From: Lojkania enalia
Lineage: Eukaryota > Ascomycota > Dothideomycetes > Pleosporales
NCBI GenBank assembly: GCA_010094045.1
Contig: ML986618.1
Location: forward strand, 1-64,000
Direction: 5' to 3'
Length of the DNA stretch: 64,000 nucleotides
Part shown: positions 35,093 to 45,251 of the stretch, piece by piece
How the letters are laid out: each line of letters starts with the position of its first letter
How positions within the stretch are numbered: the first letter of the stretch is position 1
Position numbers and translations under genes: made by a program
The notes under the pieces: model-generated
Databases searched by the model: none
Told to the model about the DNA's origin: nothing
What the model saw: the letters and a program-made list of their open reading frames with translations, nothing else

Positions 35093-35228
35093 TATCACGA
35101 GGGGATGCGAGAGATGATGAGGAAGAAGGTTGATTGTAGGAGCTATATAAGCTGCCCAAGCTATATAGAACTACACTAGCAGATCACATGACTAGACACG
35201 TGACTGAGCACTAGGAAGGCTCGTGATA
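35093..35228 (-). repeat. copia 5' LTR (right copy)
   Basis: Base-for-base the same as the left LTR on my reading. Target duplication TGCGG is immediately right. The primer-binding region would be the bases just left of 35093. Confidence 0.93.
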
Positions 35229-35233
35229 TGCGG

Positions 35234-36339
35234 TGTAATGATCTTGCCTGGCTCCACTACGTAAGGAGACTCGCTAATAAATCGCATGCCGGCCTATCAG
35301 CTTTCAACCCAATTGCCCGTCTTGCACCGGCAGGAATACTTCTAAAGTGGAAAAGCTTGAGATGATTTCCCAAATTGTTGGTAGAACAGAAATAAACTCT
35401 ATTGATCGGGAATTGGCAGAAATACTTAAGGTCATGTTGGGTCGATATATGTGTAATCCATTCATTCAAAAAGCCAAAATAATCGTCCATTAGATCACAG
35501 TGCTCATAATACTAGTGAAAGGATTTATTTGCTTTTGTATATTTTTTCTGTCTCATCAGTCAACTGAAATGGCTCAAATCACACTGGGTTGAGAAATGGC
35601 AATGAACGTGGACGTACATCCATGAAGCCTGCATGGATATTCCCTCGGTGTTCAAAATCACTATAATATCCTAAGCATAGTACGGACATGTTGTAATACC
35701 TAGTGTCAACAAGAGGAGGGGAAGGAAAAGGCAACCTCTCCCAATTCTTGAATTTCGTTGTCAGATATAACTAGTGCAAAGTCATATAGATGGCACGATC
35801 CCCATTAAATACTAGCCCTGATATCATGTGAGGCTAGGACAGACAGTATATATAGCCTTGATCCTCTATAGATATGATTCAATACAGTTTTTCCTCCTTA
35901 TCTGCTCCGATATTGTACAACTGGATAATGCCTTGAAATTTGGGCTAGGTACTTTTGTCGCGTATTAGGCGGCATCAATTTCTGAGACAAATATTGATGT
36001 ATTGTAGGAGGTTAAGTGGCCTGCCCGGCCAGAGGCTGGCAGTAGCGAGACTATATACGCCTGAAAACAAGCCATTATAATAGGATAGTAGAAACGCGTG
36101 ACAACTTTTTGTCTGCAACTCTGACTGATTAGTAAAGAACTCTCTTTTTTCACTGTTTTACAGCCTCCGCAACTCTTTGGGTTAGCTTAGATGGTAGTAC
36201 GCATTTTCTGCGAATTTTTTCTTGAACATTTTGTTGAATGCTATCTTTTTGCCCTTATTTATCGTATCCTTGTGCAATTAAGTTCTCCTTGGTCAAATAA
36301 GTTGTTCAACGAACGAAGAGGATCGGTGTAAGAGAGATT
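35234..36339. other. intergenic, no firm gene
   Basis: A 77-codon minus frame at 35257-35490 starts at an ATG but has no domain or splice partner. The rest is AT-rich without frames of note. Confidence 0.4.
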
Positions 36340-36455
36340 TGTCACGATGCCAGAGGGGAGAAATGGCAGCCAAAAGTGGTGCGAATTGAGGGATATCGAG
36401 GGTCTATATATAGGCAGGATGTAGCTGACGTAATAGCCGAATATCTAACGTGACA
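36340..36455 (+). mobile_element. short solo LTR / TRIM, TGTCACG family (116 bp), copy 2
   Basis: Starts TGTCACGATGCC and ends TAACGTGACA (ends are inverted TGTCACG/CGTGACA). It has a TATATATA stretch in the middle, as in an LTR promoter. Flanks AGATT and ATATT match at four of five bases, a worn target duplication. Same length as the copy at 47508. Confidence 0.82.
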
Positions 36456-37120
36456 ATATTGGCTCTTCTATGCAGAGGGGTGATGAACGTGGTCATGATG
36501 ACTGGCACTCTTCATAAACATCTTTTTCGTCGATGGCTTTATCAAACTTAATTATGAAGAAGGTCGTGCTGGTGTTGTCTTTATATGGGTATAATATTGT
36601 AGGATTAATCATTTCGCCAAGTGTTTTCGGCTTCGGAAGGAGTTGCTGCAGCTTGTTAACTAAGACACCATTTGTGCTCTCATCAAATGCCTATATTGAA
36701 GTATACAATAAACACTAGATTTTGAAACGAACTCGTTGTGATTCCAAAAAGTGCTCATCATTCGTTGAAATGTTTACTATGAGATTTGTATGCTTGAAAG
36801 CTTCGAAATGATCCGAGGTAGCTTCTGCTATAGACCCAAGCGTGATGATCACGGACAGATGATGAAAGATCGATCCATCACTTCCCTCTTTCGAGTTCAA
36901 ACGCGTCCCTTTCTCGGGGACTGTTGGTTTCTTTTAGGTGTTGTCAAAGATATCGCATCGCCAATGCTCATGTATCTATTTCCGAAGCATAACTATTGGC
37001 GCACGTCATTCCTCGTCGCGGATTCACTTCGTCCTTTTTCGGGATCTTGATATACCCCTTTTTTTCTATCTACTCTCTTTCTCTATATTGATTTGTTTCT
37101 GATTGTACAAATTTATGACT
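36456..37120 (-). pseudogene. possible decayed gene, unknown family
   Basis: The minus strand keeps coding-like phrases separated by stops: SDGSIFHHLSVIITLGSIAE and STNDEHFLESQRVRFKI, then AFDESTNGVLVNKLQQLLPK and STTFFIIKFDKAIDEKDV. No family recognised and no intact model. It may be chance; I give it low weight. Confidence 0.25.
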
Positions 37121-37272
37121 GTCACATGATTCTACTATCCTATTATAGTTGGTCTGTTTTCAGGCCTATATAATCTCGCCATTGCCAGCCTCTAGCTAGG
37201 CAGGCCACTTACCCTCCTTCAATACATCAATATTTGCCTCAAAAATTGATGCTGCCTGATACGCGACAATAA
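37121..37272. repeat. dispersed segment of about 152 bp, copy 2 (upstream of HET gene 2)
   Basis: Direct-orientation copy of 18247-18400. On the minus strand it reads VAYQAASIFEANIDVLKE, then KWPA, a TAG stop where copy 1 has a Ser codon, and LEAGNGEII with the same terminal stop. So this copy is broken as coding sequence. Confidence 0.75.
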
Positions 37273-37751
37273 CTAGTCTACATAACCTCTTGCGCTGGGA
37301 ACTTAAAACGAAAATACTTGGCTATTCACGTCCTTCCTACAGATACTGTGTATTCCGACTTTCATCAAGTCTGTAATAGTAATATCGACCGTAATCTGCT
37401 GAGCAAATCTAGGGAGAATAGTCTGACATTATTCCAATTGATTGCATCATGTAGAGACAGATGGAGCTGGTGATGAAGATAGAGCAACGCCAAGATGGCT
37501 GCCGATGTGCTCGGCCACCATAGAAATTGAGACAAAAATGCTCGCGAGGATGTATCCATAGCATAAGTCCTTACGAATCTAATACTCTGAGTAAGTGAGG
37601 GGTAGTTGCTTAGTAACACATCTTGTTGGTACCAGAAAGTTGTGTTGGGGGCTAAAACTTAAACACAGAAGCCTTTGCTCGAAGCTTCCCAAAGAATCAT
37701 AATTCCTTCGGAAGGACCCCAAGAAGCTCAATCTTGTATAACATACGTTCA

Positions 37752-40700
37752 ATGAATCAATACAAATATGCCCCACTCCCCGTTGACCCATTTACCATCC
37801 GATTAGTGCGACTGTTTCCATCTTCAGAACGGTCGGCGCCTATTCATTGTGAATTAGTCACATATCCTATCAGCCAATCTTCGGGCGCCCATATATATGA
37901 AGCCTTATCGTACGTATGGGGTCCTCAAGAAGACGCACACCAGATCTCCCTAGGCCCCCACAAATGCCGTGTTGAAGTGAGGAGGAATCTTCACGCAGCC
38001 CTTACATATCTTCGGGATCCAATTTTTGAGCGAGTGCTATGGGTTGACATTCTTTGCATAAATCAGAAAGATGATACAGAAAAGGCACACCAGGTCGCGG
38101 CGATGGGGAGAATATACGGATATGCACAGCGAGTCATTGCTTGGCTTGGTGAAGAGGCGGACGATAGTGCATTTGCTTTTCAAGACCTGAGTTGGGCGGC
38201 GCTTGGAAGCCACGAAGGCCAGGAAAGTCTAAGGATTCATGAATCAGAGAATAACCATCAAGAGGTGTCTTCGATTCGTGAGCTTCAGGATCTTACATTT
38301 CATGGAGAGCGGGAACATGAAAAACTAGTCGAAAGGAAGCATCGGCCTCTCGACGCGGTCCTTCAGAGGGGTTATTTCCGACGGATATGGGTTAGTGTAA
38401 CGAATAATTTGTGCAATGCTTGAACAAGCTTGGATTAACAACCATCTAGATACTCCAGGAAATGGCCGCTGCACGCCATCTTTTACTCAAGTGTGGCCAC
38501 TCTGAGATACAGGCCAACACATTTCGTATGGGCCTTAAGAATTTGAAAATCAACAGGCTAAAATCCCCGGATCTTGAACGCTACATTAGCGTCGTTCTTT
38601 CTCTTTGGGAAAAATCGTCCACACGTGAGAGCCTTAAAGGGCAAGCTCATTTGGGCATTCAAACGCTGAGTGGATTGATCGACATGTTTCACTTACACCT
38701 TGCAACGGACCGCCGAGAGAAAGTATTTGCTCTACTGGGCATGGTTTCCGATACCCATCGACTGGCTCTTTTGCAACCAGATTACACAATTGAATGGAAT
38801 GTGCTTTTCAAGCATCTCTGTAGATACATGTTTGGCGAACACGCAACTGTTATAGTCAGTCAGCGTGAAGCACTAGCATACATCGGCATCCGCGGTTTTA
38901 TTTTGGGAAGAGTGCATACGATATCGAACGAGGGAATTTGGGCTGAGTCACAGACGATTAGAATCAATTCCATGACACCTCATCGCCATCTGGACGAGCA
39001 AAATAACTGGTCTAAATCTTGTAGACTGCCAAAATCGGCGAAACAAATAATGATAGATGACATGGTGTGTCTTTTGGAATCAGAAAGAAAGCTGTGCATT
39101 GTCCGAGCTGGAAAGTACTATCTTCGGATCATACAGGTGACTGATATCCATAATACGCATGATTTGTTTGGTATGGAAGCGGGAGACGCCCCCTGGTGGA
39201 GCTTCTTAGAGACTATGGATAGTGATCCTTTGAATTTGTCTCTTATATGGGACTGGGATGAGTTCTCAGACCAATCAACTACCCAGGAAGAGCCCGACGC
39301 CCTTCTACTCATGCGAGACAGCATATTCAACGCCCCATATCCAGAATCAAGTCCATCTAAGGCCAGAATTGAAGCCTTGTCCAACACTGCATCTATATAT
39401 CTGAGCCTCGAAGAGTACGGACAGGCCTCGGAGTTGCTGGAAGAAAAGCTACATATTTGTGAACAAGTATTTGGTCCAGAACACCCCAAATCACAAGACA
39501 GCGAAAAGCAACTTGTAGGAACTCAAAAGAAGAAAGAAAAATACCACCAATTGCGCCAAATGATAGTAAAATGGGCCGTTACAGAGTACTCGTACATGAT
39601 TGACGATATGACCAAAAATGACGTGAGCGCATTCCAGTGGTGTCTTCGTTTAAGGTCCTGCATTGGAATGACGTCTCAGAGGGAACACAGTCCAGATCTG
39701 GACTGGTACGATTTTGCTTCGAAGAGTCTTCACAGAGAAATAACTGAAGATATGGTGGTCACTGCTATAAGCAGGCAGCCTTCTATCATCCTTGATCAGG
39801 CCTCCCACTTTTTCCTTGAGTTCGCACTTAATCAGGTGCCTGTTTCCCATGAAATCGTCCTTGCAGCTGCCGGAAACGATGGGGCTCTACAGCTGCTTTT
39901 CAAACCCTTAAGCTGCCCGGTGGACATCTTGAGGACCATTACGGAGAAAAGATGGAGCCAGAGCAGGTTTCGACCTACTATTGAGCGCATCATTCATCGT
40001 AGCAATAGCATAGTCAATATTACTCCGGATGATATTGAGGCTATCGCTATCCAGGCTCTTGCAGGTGTTGGAACAAGCTGGGAGTTGGAAGGGATGATGT
40101 TGCTGTTGCTAAAGGCCGCGGGGTCCAGCATGAATATATCACAACAGACGTTCAACTCTGTGGTTGCGAAAGGCGATATCACAGCCAGTAAAATCTTGAG
40201 AATACTGCTCCAGCACGTAGGGGACGATTTTGAACCATCAGAGGATGTGTTAATCACCATGACCAAACAGCGGCAACATGCACAGAAATTATTTGCAATT
40301 ATGCTTCAACACCTTGGCAGACGAGTCCATTTCACTGAGCCAGTCCTTATAGCAGGTGCGGTGGCTGCTGATATCTCTCTCAATCCCTTTAGCAACTACG
40401 ACGCAAGCATCTTTCCGCTCTTGCTCTACCGAAAAGATATCGAGATCACGGAAGGTATAGTAAGAGAAGCTAAAGGACGCCTGAGAAACGACAAACAAAT
40501 TGGAGAAAAGCTCTATGAACTCAACAACAAGAAATTCGTTACTCAAAAGGACTTCGATATTGCGGCTAAGCGATTTGATCAGATAGGGTACATCAACCTG
40601 CTGACCCTGTTTCGGGAACATAGAGACGCCTTCCGCATAACACGAGATAATGTGGAGGCTGCGATGGAAGGATCGGGCAATGGCGCTGTAGGAGAGTGTA

Positions 40701-40885
40701 GGGAAGACATACTAGCATTGCTTCTGGAGCATGCTGAGGATGAGTATTTTAGGTCTATAGTTCAAGATACGGTGGCGGTCAAGTTTATGAAAGATTCACG
40801 CTTCTTCCGTGCCCTTGGAATCCTTGCCAAACGATGCGACAGACTTGATTTACTCTTCTCGGGATCAGTTCGGGGAATGAAATGA
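37752..40885 (+). CDS. HET domain protein 2 with TPR-like segment and C-terminal helical repeats
   Basis: Two exons, 37752-38390 and 38450-40885 (59-bp intron), 1024 residues. The frame extends to a TTG at 37734, but the first ATG is MNQYKYAPLPVDP. The HET domain covers about residues 45-220: YEALSYVWGPQED, VLWVDILCINQKDDTEKAHQ, YAQRVIAWLGEE, and RGYFRRIW at the exon end, continuing LQEMAAARHLLLKCG. Around residue 520-570 is a kinesin-light-chain-type TPR pair remnant (NTASIYLSLEEYGQASELLE, CEQVFGPEHPKS). The last 400 residues contain loosely repeated units of about 35-40 residues with a motif like ITEDMVVTAI / PDDIEAIAIQALAG / PSEDVLITMTKQ / TEPVLIAGAVA. Such terminal repeats occur in fungal HET and STAND proteins as ligand-binding parts. 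The intact 3.1-kb frame suggests a working gene. Confidence 0.9.
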
Positions 40886-41439
40886 TTGGAAGGGACTGTG
40901 GTTTGCTAAATTCATTCGGGATTAGTGAATAGCTTTTAAATAGACCATGACTTTGTTCTAAGGAGGTGGCATTTGAACACGGGTTTCTTTACAACGTTGC
41001 ATGCAAAATTGTATTATTTGTCCAACCAAGATACTTCTCATCTAATAATTGTGCCCATTTACGAAACACTCAAGACTACTTATGCGCCTAACTTTACCTC
41101 GATACGTTGGAGAGTCATTCTCGTTGGTGAATGTTGTAATGAACCAATTTTGGTCAGCCCAAGGTCAATAAACCGTCAAATTAATAAGGCATGTATCCCT
41201 CAGTTTAAATTTGTGTCTCCAAATGTAATCAGACCAAAATCAACTAAATAAAATTTTCTCTATATGATTATCAGCGTCTACCTTTCAAACTTGATATTAT
41301 ACTTCGTCTAATTTGCTTTATAACCCTTCTTAGGTTCTAATATATCTTTTAGCCTACTTTTAGAATTTTAAAATTTATTATTTTTAAATAGCTACTTTTA
41401 AAAACTATTTAAATAACGTAGTTTACAAGCGAGTCGCTG

Positions 41440-42900
41440 ACCTTCTCAGTCATCTCTATATTTAGAGGCATATATAGCGACAGCGCCAGCAGGTATAAGT
41501 ATAGTAATTTGATAGGAGATAGATAGGCTATTTATCTACTACTGCGCGATGTTATAGTATTATTCCCAGCCTCGCTACAGCGCCTACAGCACTTCTGGTG
41601 CGGCGTACTGACCTTTCTGCGCTTCTTACCTTCGCGCACTTCATCTCTCAGCTACTTATCCACTTCCTTTTAAGTAGCTATCTAAGCATTCTTAGTCTCA
41701 GTAAGACTGTTTTGCTTCTGTAGAACCTTTTTTAATCGCTTTTTGCGCTGCGATAGAGCCATATTTACTTCCTAAAGCTAACCAACCTAACGCTGAAGCA
41801 GCGTAAATGAATGAGTCTTTAGCGCAGCGCCTTTAGCAGACGAATTAAGCGACTTATTGATCGCAGTAAGTGAGCTATTCTAATACCTAGCAATACGATC
41901 TCGAATCAGCGTTTAAGACCCTAGCTCAACGGTGTTGGCTAGTATTTTAAACTCCTAGAGGCAACTAGCTGCTGCTAGCAGCAACAGCGTGCGAAGCTTA
42001 ATATTAAGCTTTAATAGCACTATATTAGAATTATATAGTACTAGATCGGTACTTTAAAACCTTGCATATATCTTACCGTTAGTAATAGAGCACTAATATA
42101 CTATACGAAAGGCTGGTAGAAAGTTAAGTTTTATAATATAGTAGATACCAGCTTACATAAGCTTATCAATCTAGCGCCTATATACCTTCTTTATTAGCGA
42201 GAAGAGCTGCAGTAGATACGATGAATGTGCTGGCATATATAATAGAAAAATGTCCTCTTTATAGAGTAGCTAAATCTTAGTAGACCTATAACTCTTATAG
42301 CTATTAATAACTAGGAAATAATAAGTACCTACTATATACTACTATATATACTAATTAAAACGCTTTAGCTATTTAATTATAAGCTTATTATTTATCTACC
42401 TACTATTACTTAGCGCGATTACTTCTCTAGATAGTATATTATCACTCTAATACTATAAAAGGCTGCGCCTAAAGTAACTAAAAGCATTAATAGTATTTTT
42501 ATACGCCTATAGCTTAGTAGTTTAAAAGATCTACTACGCTTAAGAAAAGATAAGACTATCTTAATTAACTATATAATAGATCCCCCTATATATATAAACA
42601 ATATTCTTATATATAGCTTTCTTTTCTTCCCTATTACTTTTATTCTATAGTTTAGGAATATATATTTAATTATTAAAACCTCTAATATTCTATAATAGTA
42701 TTTAACTCGTTTATAACTATATTAAATAAAATTTAAATAAATTATAGAAATAAGACTAAATAACCTTTTACAAATAATTTATTTATAAATCTACTAAATA
42801 CTTTAGAATATAATAGTAAAGAAGATAATATACAAGTGTTTAAAATGGTTATAGATCGTCCAGGGAAAAATAGCTCTATCTCCCTCTAAAAAAACCACAA
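41440..42900 (-). mobile_element. relic of a Fot1/pogo-type DNA transposon (Tc1/mariner superfamily)
   Basis: The minus strand shows the C-terminal half of a pogo/Fot1 transposase with many stops: PAHSSYLLQLFSLIKKVYRR at about 42240-42180 (family: PPHSSHLLQPLD), then LNFLPAFRIVY, RIARY-stop-NSS, SQRKKRLKKVLQKQN and a zinc-knuckle-like QKCCRRCSEAGNN near 41560-41610. Stops fall where the family has Trp or Gln, the RIP signature. DNA is AT-rich throughout. Terminal inverted repeats were not found, so the ends are approximate. Confidence 0.8.
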
Positions 42901-42928
42901 ACCTCTCTATAAAAGGTAATAAAATCTT

Positions 42929-43894
42929 CTAGGCACATTCATATACTACAGTAGACGTGTCAAAAAGAGTCATCTGAGAATTATCATCGTCCATCACCCT
43001 CTGTTCGTTTACCAAACAAAAATTGTCACGTTTGGTAACCCCATCTTTCTCATCCTTGTCCCTCTGGTACCATATCGCTTTGACAGCATCCCAGTATTTC
43101 TCAGGATCCTCCGCTACATGTCTGCAATGATTACTGCGCTCAAAGCAAACTTCCATCACCGGAATACCTGCCTCGGACGCTTGAGAAGCATGTTCGTGTA
43201 CGTCTTGCCACTTAATTAATTCATCCGCTTTGGAATATAAATAGCATCTCGGTGCGCCTAGATTCCAGTATGTATCATCCATTAACCGTCGTCGTGTCTT
43301 CGATATAACGTTGTTATCCAAGCCCTTAAAGGTATGATGAATGATCCATATCCCACCTATTATTGTCCCGCCGATAATAAGTCCAGAATATCGCAGTATT
43401 CGATATGGGGGCAAGCTTTTCCTTAACGCGTTACAGAGGCGCACAAAGCGGGCATGGCCGGGAGTGCTGTCAAGGCAGAGTGCCGAGCAGGGGAGGAGGT
43501 GGCCGGTGGTGTTGTGGTAGGCTTCCGCGAATTCAACAGCTTTATTCGATCCACCTTCCGAGAAGACGTGGATGAGGACATTTTGAATGCTACCATATGA
43601 CCTAACCCGATCGATTGCTGGTTGCAAGCGTGATTGTTTTTTGCGTGAGGAGCGAAAGCAGAGGTCCTTTGCAGAGGTGGTAATGACAAAGATTGATGTG
43701 TTAGGGAATAATGTTTGATACGTGTCCGTGTATTTGGCTGTATTCTTGCCTTGTGCACCGGTCCAGGAGAATATGATAATCATATCCGGAGCGGTGTCTA
43801 CCTGGAGCTTCTCTGAGGCACAGGGAATGTGTTCCCAGATTGTTGGAGCGACTAAATTGAATCCGGGTATCATGTCGCGCGTATGTTTCGGCAT
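42929..43894 (-). CDS. PaxU/DUF829 (TMEM53-like) alpha/beta-hydrolase-fold protein
   Basis: Single exon, 321 residues from ATG MPKHTRDMIPGF. The layout matches the DUF829 family, to which the indole-diterpene cluster protein PaxU belongs: N-terminal MIIIFSWTGAQGKNTAKY, a nucleophile-elbow-like HVFSEGGSNKA (Ser112), a hydrophobic strand/helix GLIIGGTIIGGIWII at about 170-185, an Asp in YLYSKADELIKW and a His in RSNHCRHVAEDPEKYW. No enzymatic activity is proven for the family. It abuts the Fot1 relic on its 3' side. PaxU homologues often occur outside toxin clusters, so this does not show a metabolite cluster by itself. Confidence 0.85.
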   Translation of the reverse strand: MPKHTRDMIPGFNLVAPTIWEHIPCASEKLQVDTAPDMIIIFSWTGAQGKNTAKYTDTYQTLFPNTSIFVITTSAKDLCFRSSRKKQSRLQPAIDRVRSYGSIQNVLIHVFSEGGSNKAVEFAEAYHNTTGHLLPCSALCLDSTPGHARFVRLCNALRKSLPPYRILRYSGLIIGGTIIGGIWIIHHTFKGLDNNVISKTRRRLMDDTYWNLGAPRCYLYSKADELIKWQDVHEHASQASEAGIPVMEVCFERSNHCRHVAEDPEKYWDAVKAIWYQRDKDEKDGVTKRDNFCLVNEQRVMDDDNSQMTLFDTSTVVYECA

Positions 43895-45251
43895 TGCGGC
43901 GAGCTTGAAGTAGCACTATTGTCAATGGAGTGGTGCGATCAAGGTCAAATGGTTACTGTAGTAGTATTTGGGCTGACCTTGGTGCTGTATCGTGAACTTT
44001 ATCGATTAAAAATCACTAGAAATTCTCACGCCTGCCCCTCAACTGCTGAGGCTGCCCCTGCGAGTTTGGTTGCTGATGACCTTCGGATGCAAAAAATAGA
44101 TTACTGTTACTAGCTGGTTGGCTGTGGCTTATCATTTGCAAATCAATCCAGCGCCCTGTGCACTCCTAGATCTAGATGACATCCTAGTAATGATGCCACG
44201 TTCCAGCGGACGGGTGTACCTTTTTTGGCCAGAAATGAACAGTGACATAACGCATCTGGTATGATTTGGCAGTGACAGACTTCTACAGCGCGCACTCCGA
44301 GGCCTATCTGTGGGATGTGCTAGGTTGCGCCACAAACTTGATAGTCGGTATGCAAATAATTGCAATATCTGAAATGTTCCGCAGAAATTTTCTATCCGGG
44401 TTGTCGTGTGTGATGGCTAAAGCTTGAGGCTCAAGCGAACGATCAGCCCGCACTCACGGGCCCACGATGTCGAACACTTCGTCTAACGCATTGTAGATAT
44501 AGGCTTGCTCTTCAGTGGCTGTGGCTGTCGTAAGCCTTTGGTTGCTAATACCTAGTGGGTTAGTTAGGGATACTTGGATCGATTATAGAAATTGGAGGCG
44601 AGCTGAGGTGAGCCGTAGATGCCGATAGTGGGGGCGACACCAAATCCCACAGTTGCATCGCGACTTTTTTCAGCCTCCAACCACTAGTTCCTAGGACTAT
44701 TGCGGCAATTTTATCCCCAAAACGGTAACCGTGGGCGGTTTCCGATGACATAGGTTGTACACACCTTGGCCGTATCCCATACCACGGAGATTTTGCTCTA
44801 GATTAGGTCCGCACACAGCTCACCTCATCTCAAGCATCACAGCCTCGCGATACTACCAATCTGTAGCTAAGCCCAAACACTACGACATAATAGTCTAGAG
44901 TAGTATGTATGATGCGATGATACTCTATCGCACTGCCTATTGTGGCAGAATGGGCACGGCGAACCCGGCGAGTTGGGCGGGCCTTGCTCGAATGCTATAG
45001 GTAACCTCGTTTACACTTATTCCACATATCTTCTCACAACGTATCACCCGTGGTACAAGAGTAGTGATTTAATTCTCCAGTTTCATTCTCCTTCAGTTTC
45101 CTTCACTTTATCGGATCCTTTCACTGCCAGCCTTTGCCGGTCTACGCGCAGTGGATTCGTGGTCTGAGTGTCCTTGCCTTAGAGTTATTACTTATTTGTT
45201 CATCCACTCCAAAATATAGGAGCCCCGTAATCATCCTAAAAGCTCACAATA
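43895..45251. other. intergenic, no gene seen
   Basis: Divergent spacer between the PaxU-like gene and the MFS gene, so it carries both promoters. Frames are short, and none has a domain. Confidence 0.5.

Larger units (their letters stand above)
29514..35228 (-). mobile_element. complete Ty1/copia LTR retrotransposon, interior inactivated
   Basis: Two 136-bp LTRs (29514-29649 and 35093-35228) are identical as read and start TATCACGA / end TCGTGATA. The element is flanked by the 5-bp duplication TGCGG at 29509-29513 and 35229-35233. Coding runs on the minus strand. A gag-like start is seen at about 35006 (MSLDQNRRYIRAVIILSKLEDW). Reverse-transcriptase remains include RLREALYYSS and FYVDNIIVLVYF at about 30880-30910, where family members have YVDDI, then GQLT-stop-FLGI where the family has a Trp. 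A G-rich tract lies next to the left LTR on the minus strand, as expected for a polypurine tract. The interior from about 29.8 to 34.3 kb is very AT-rich and full of TAG/TAA, consistent with RIP, so it is not autonomous. Confidence 0.93.
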
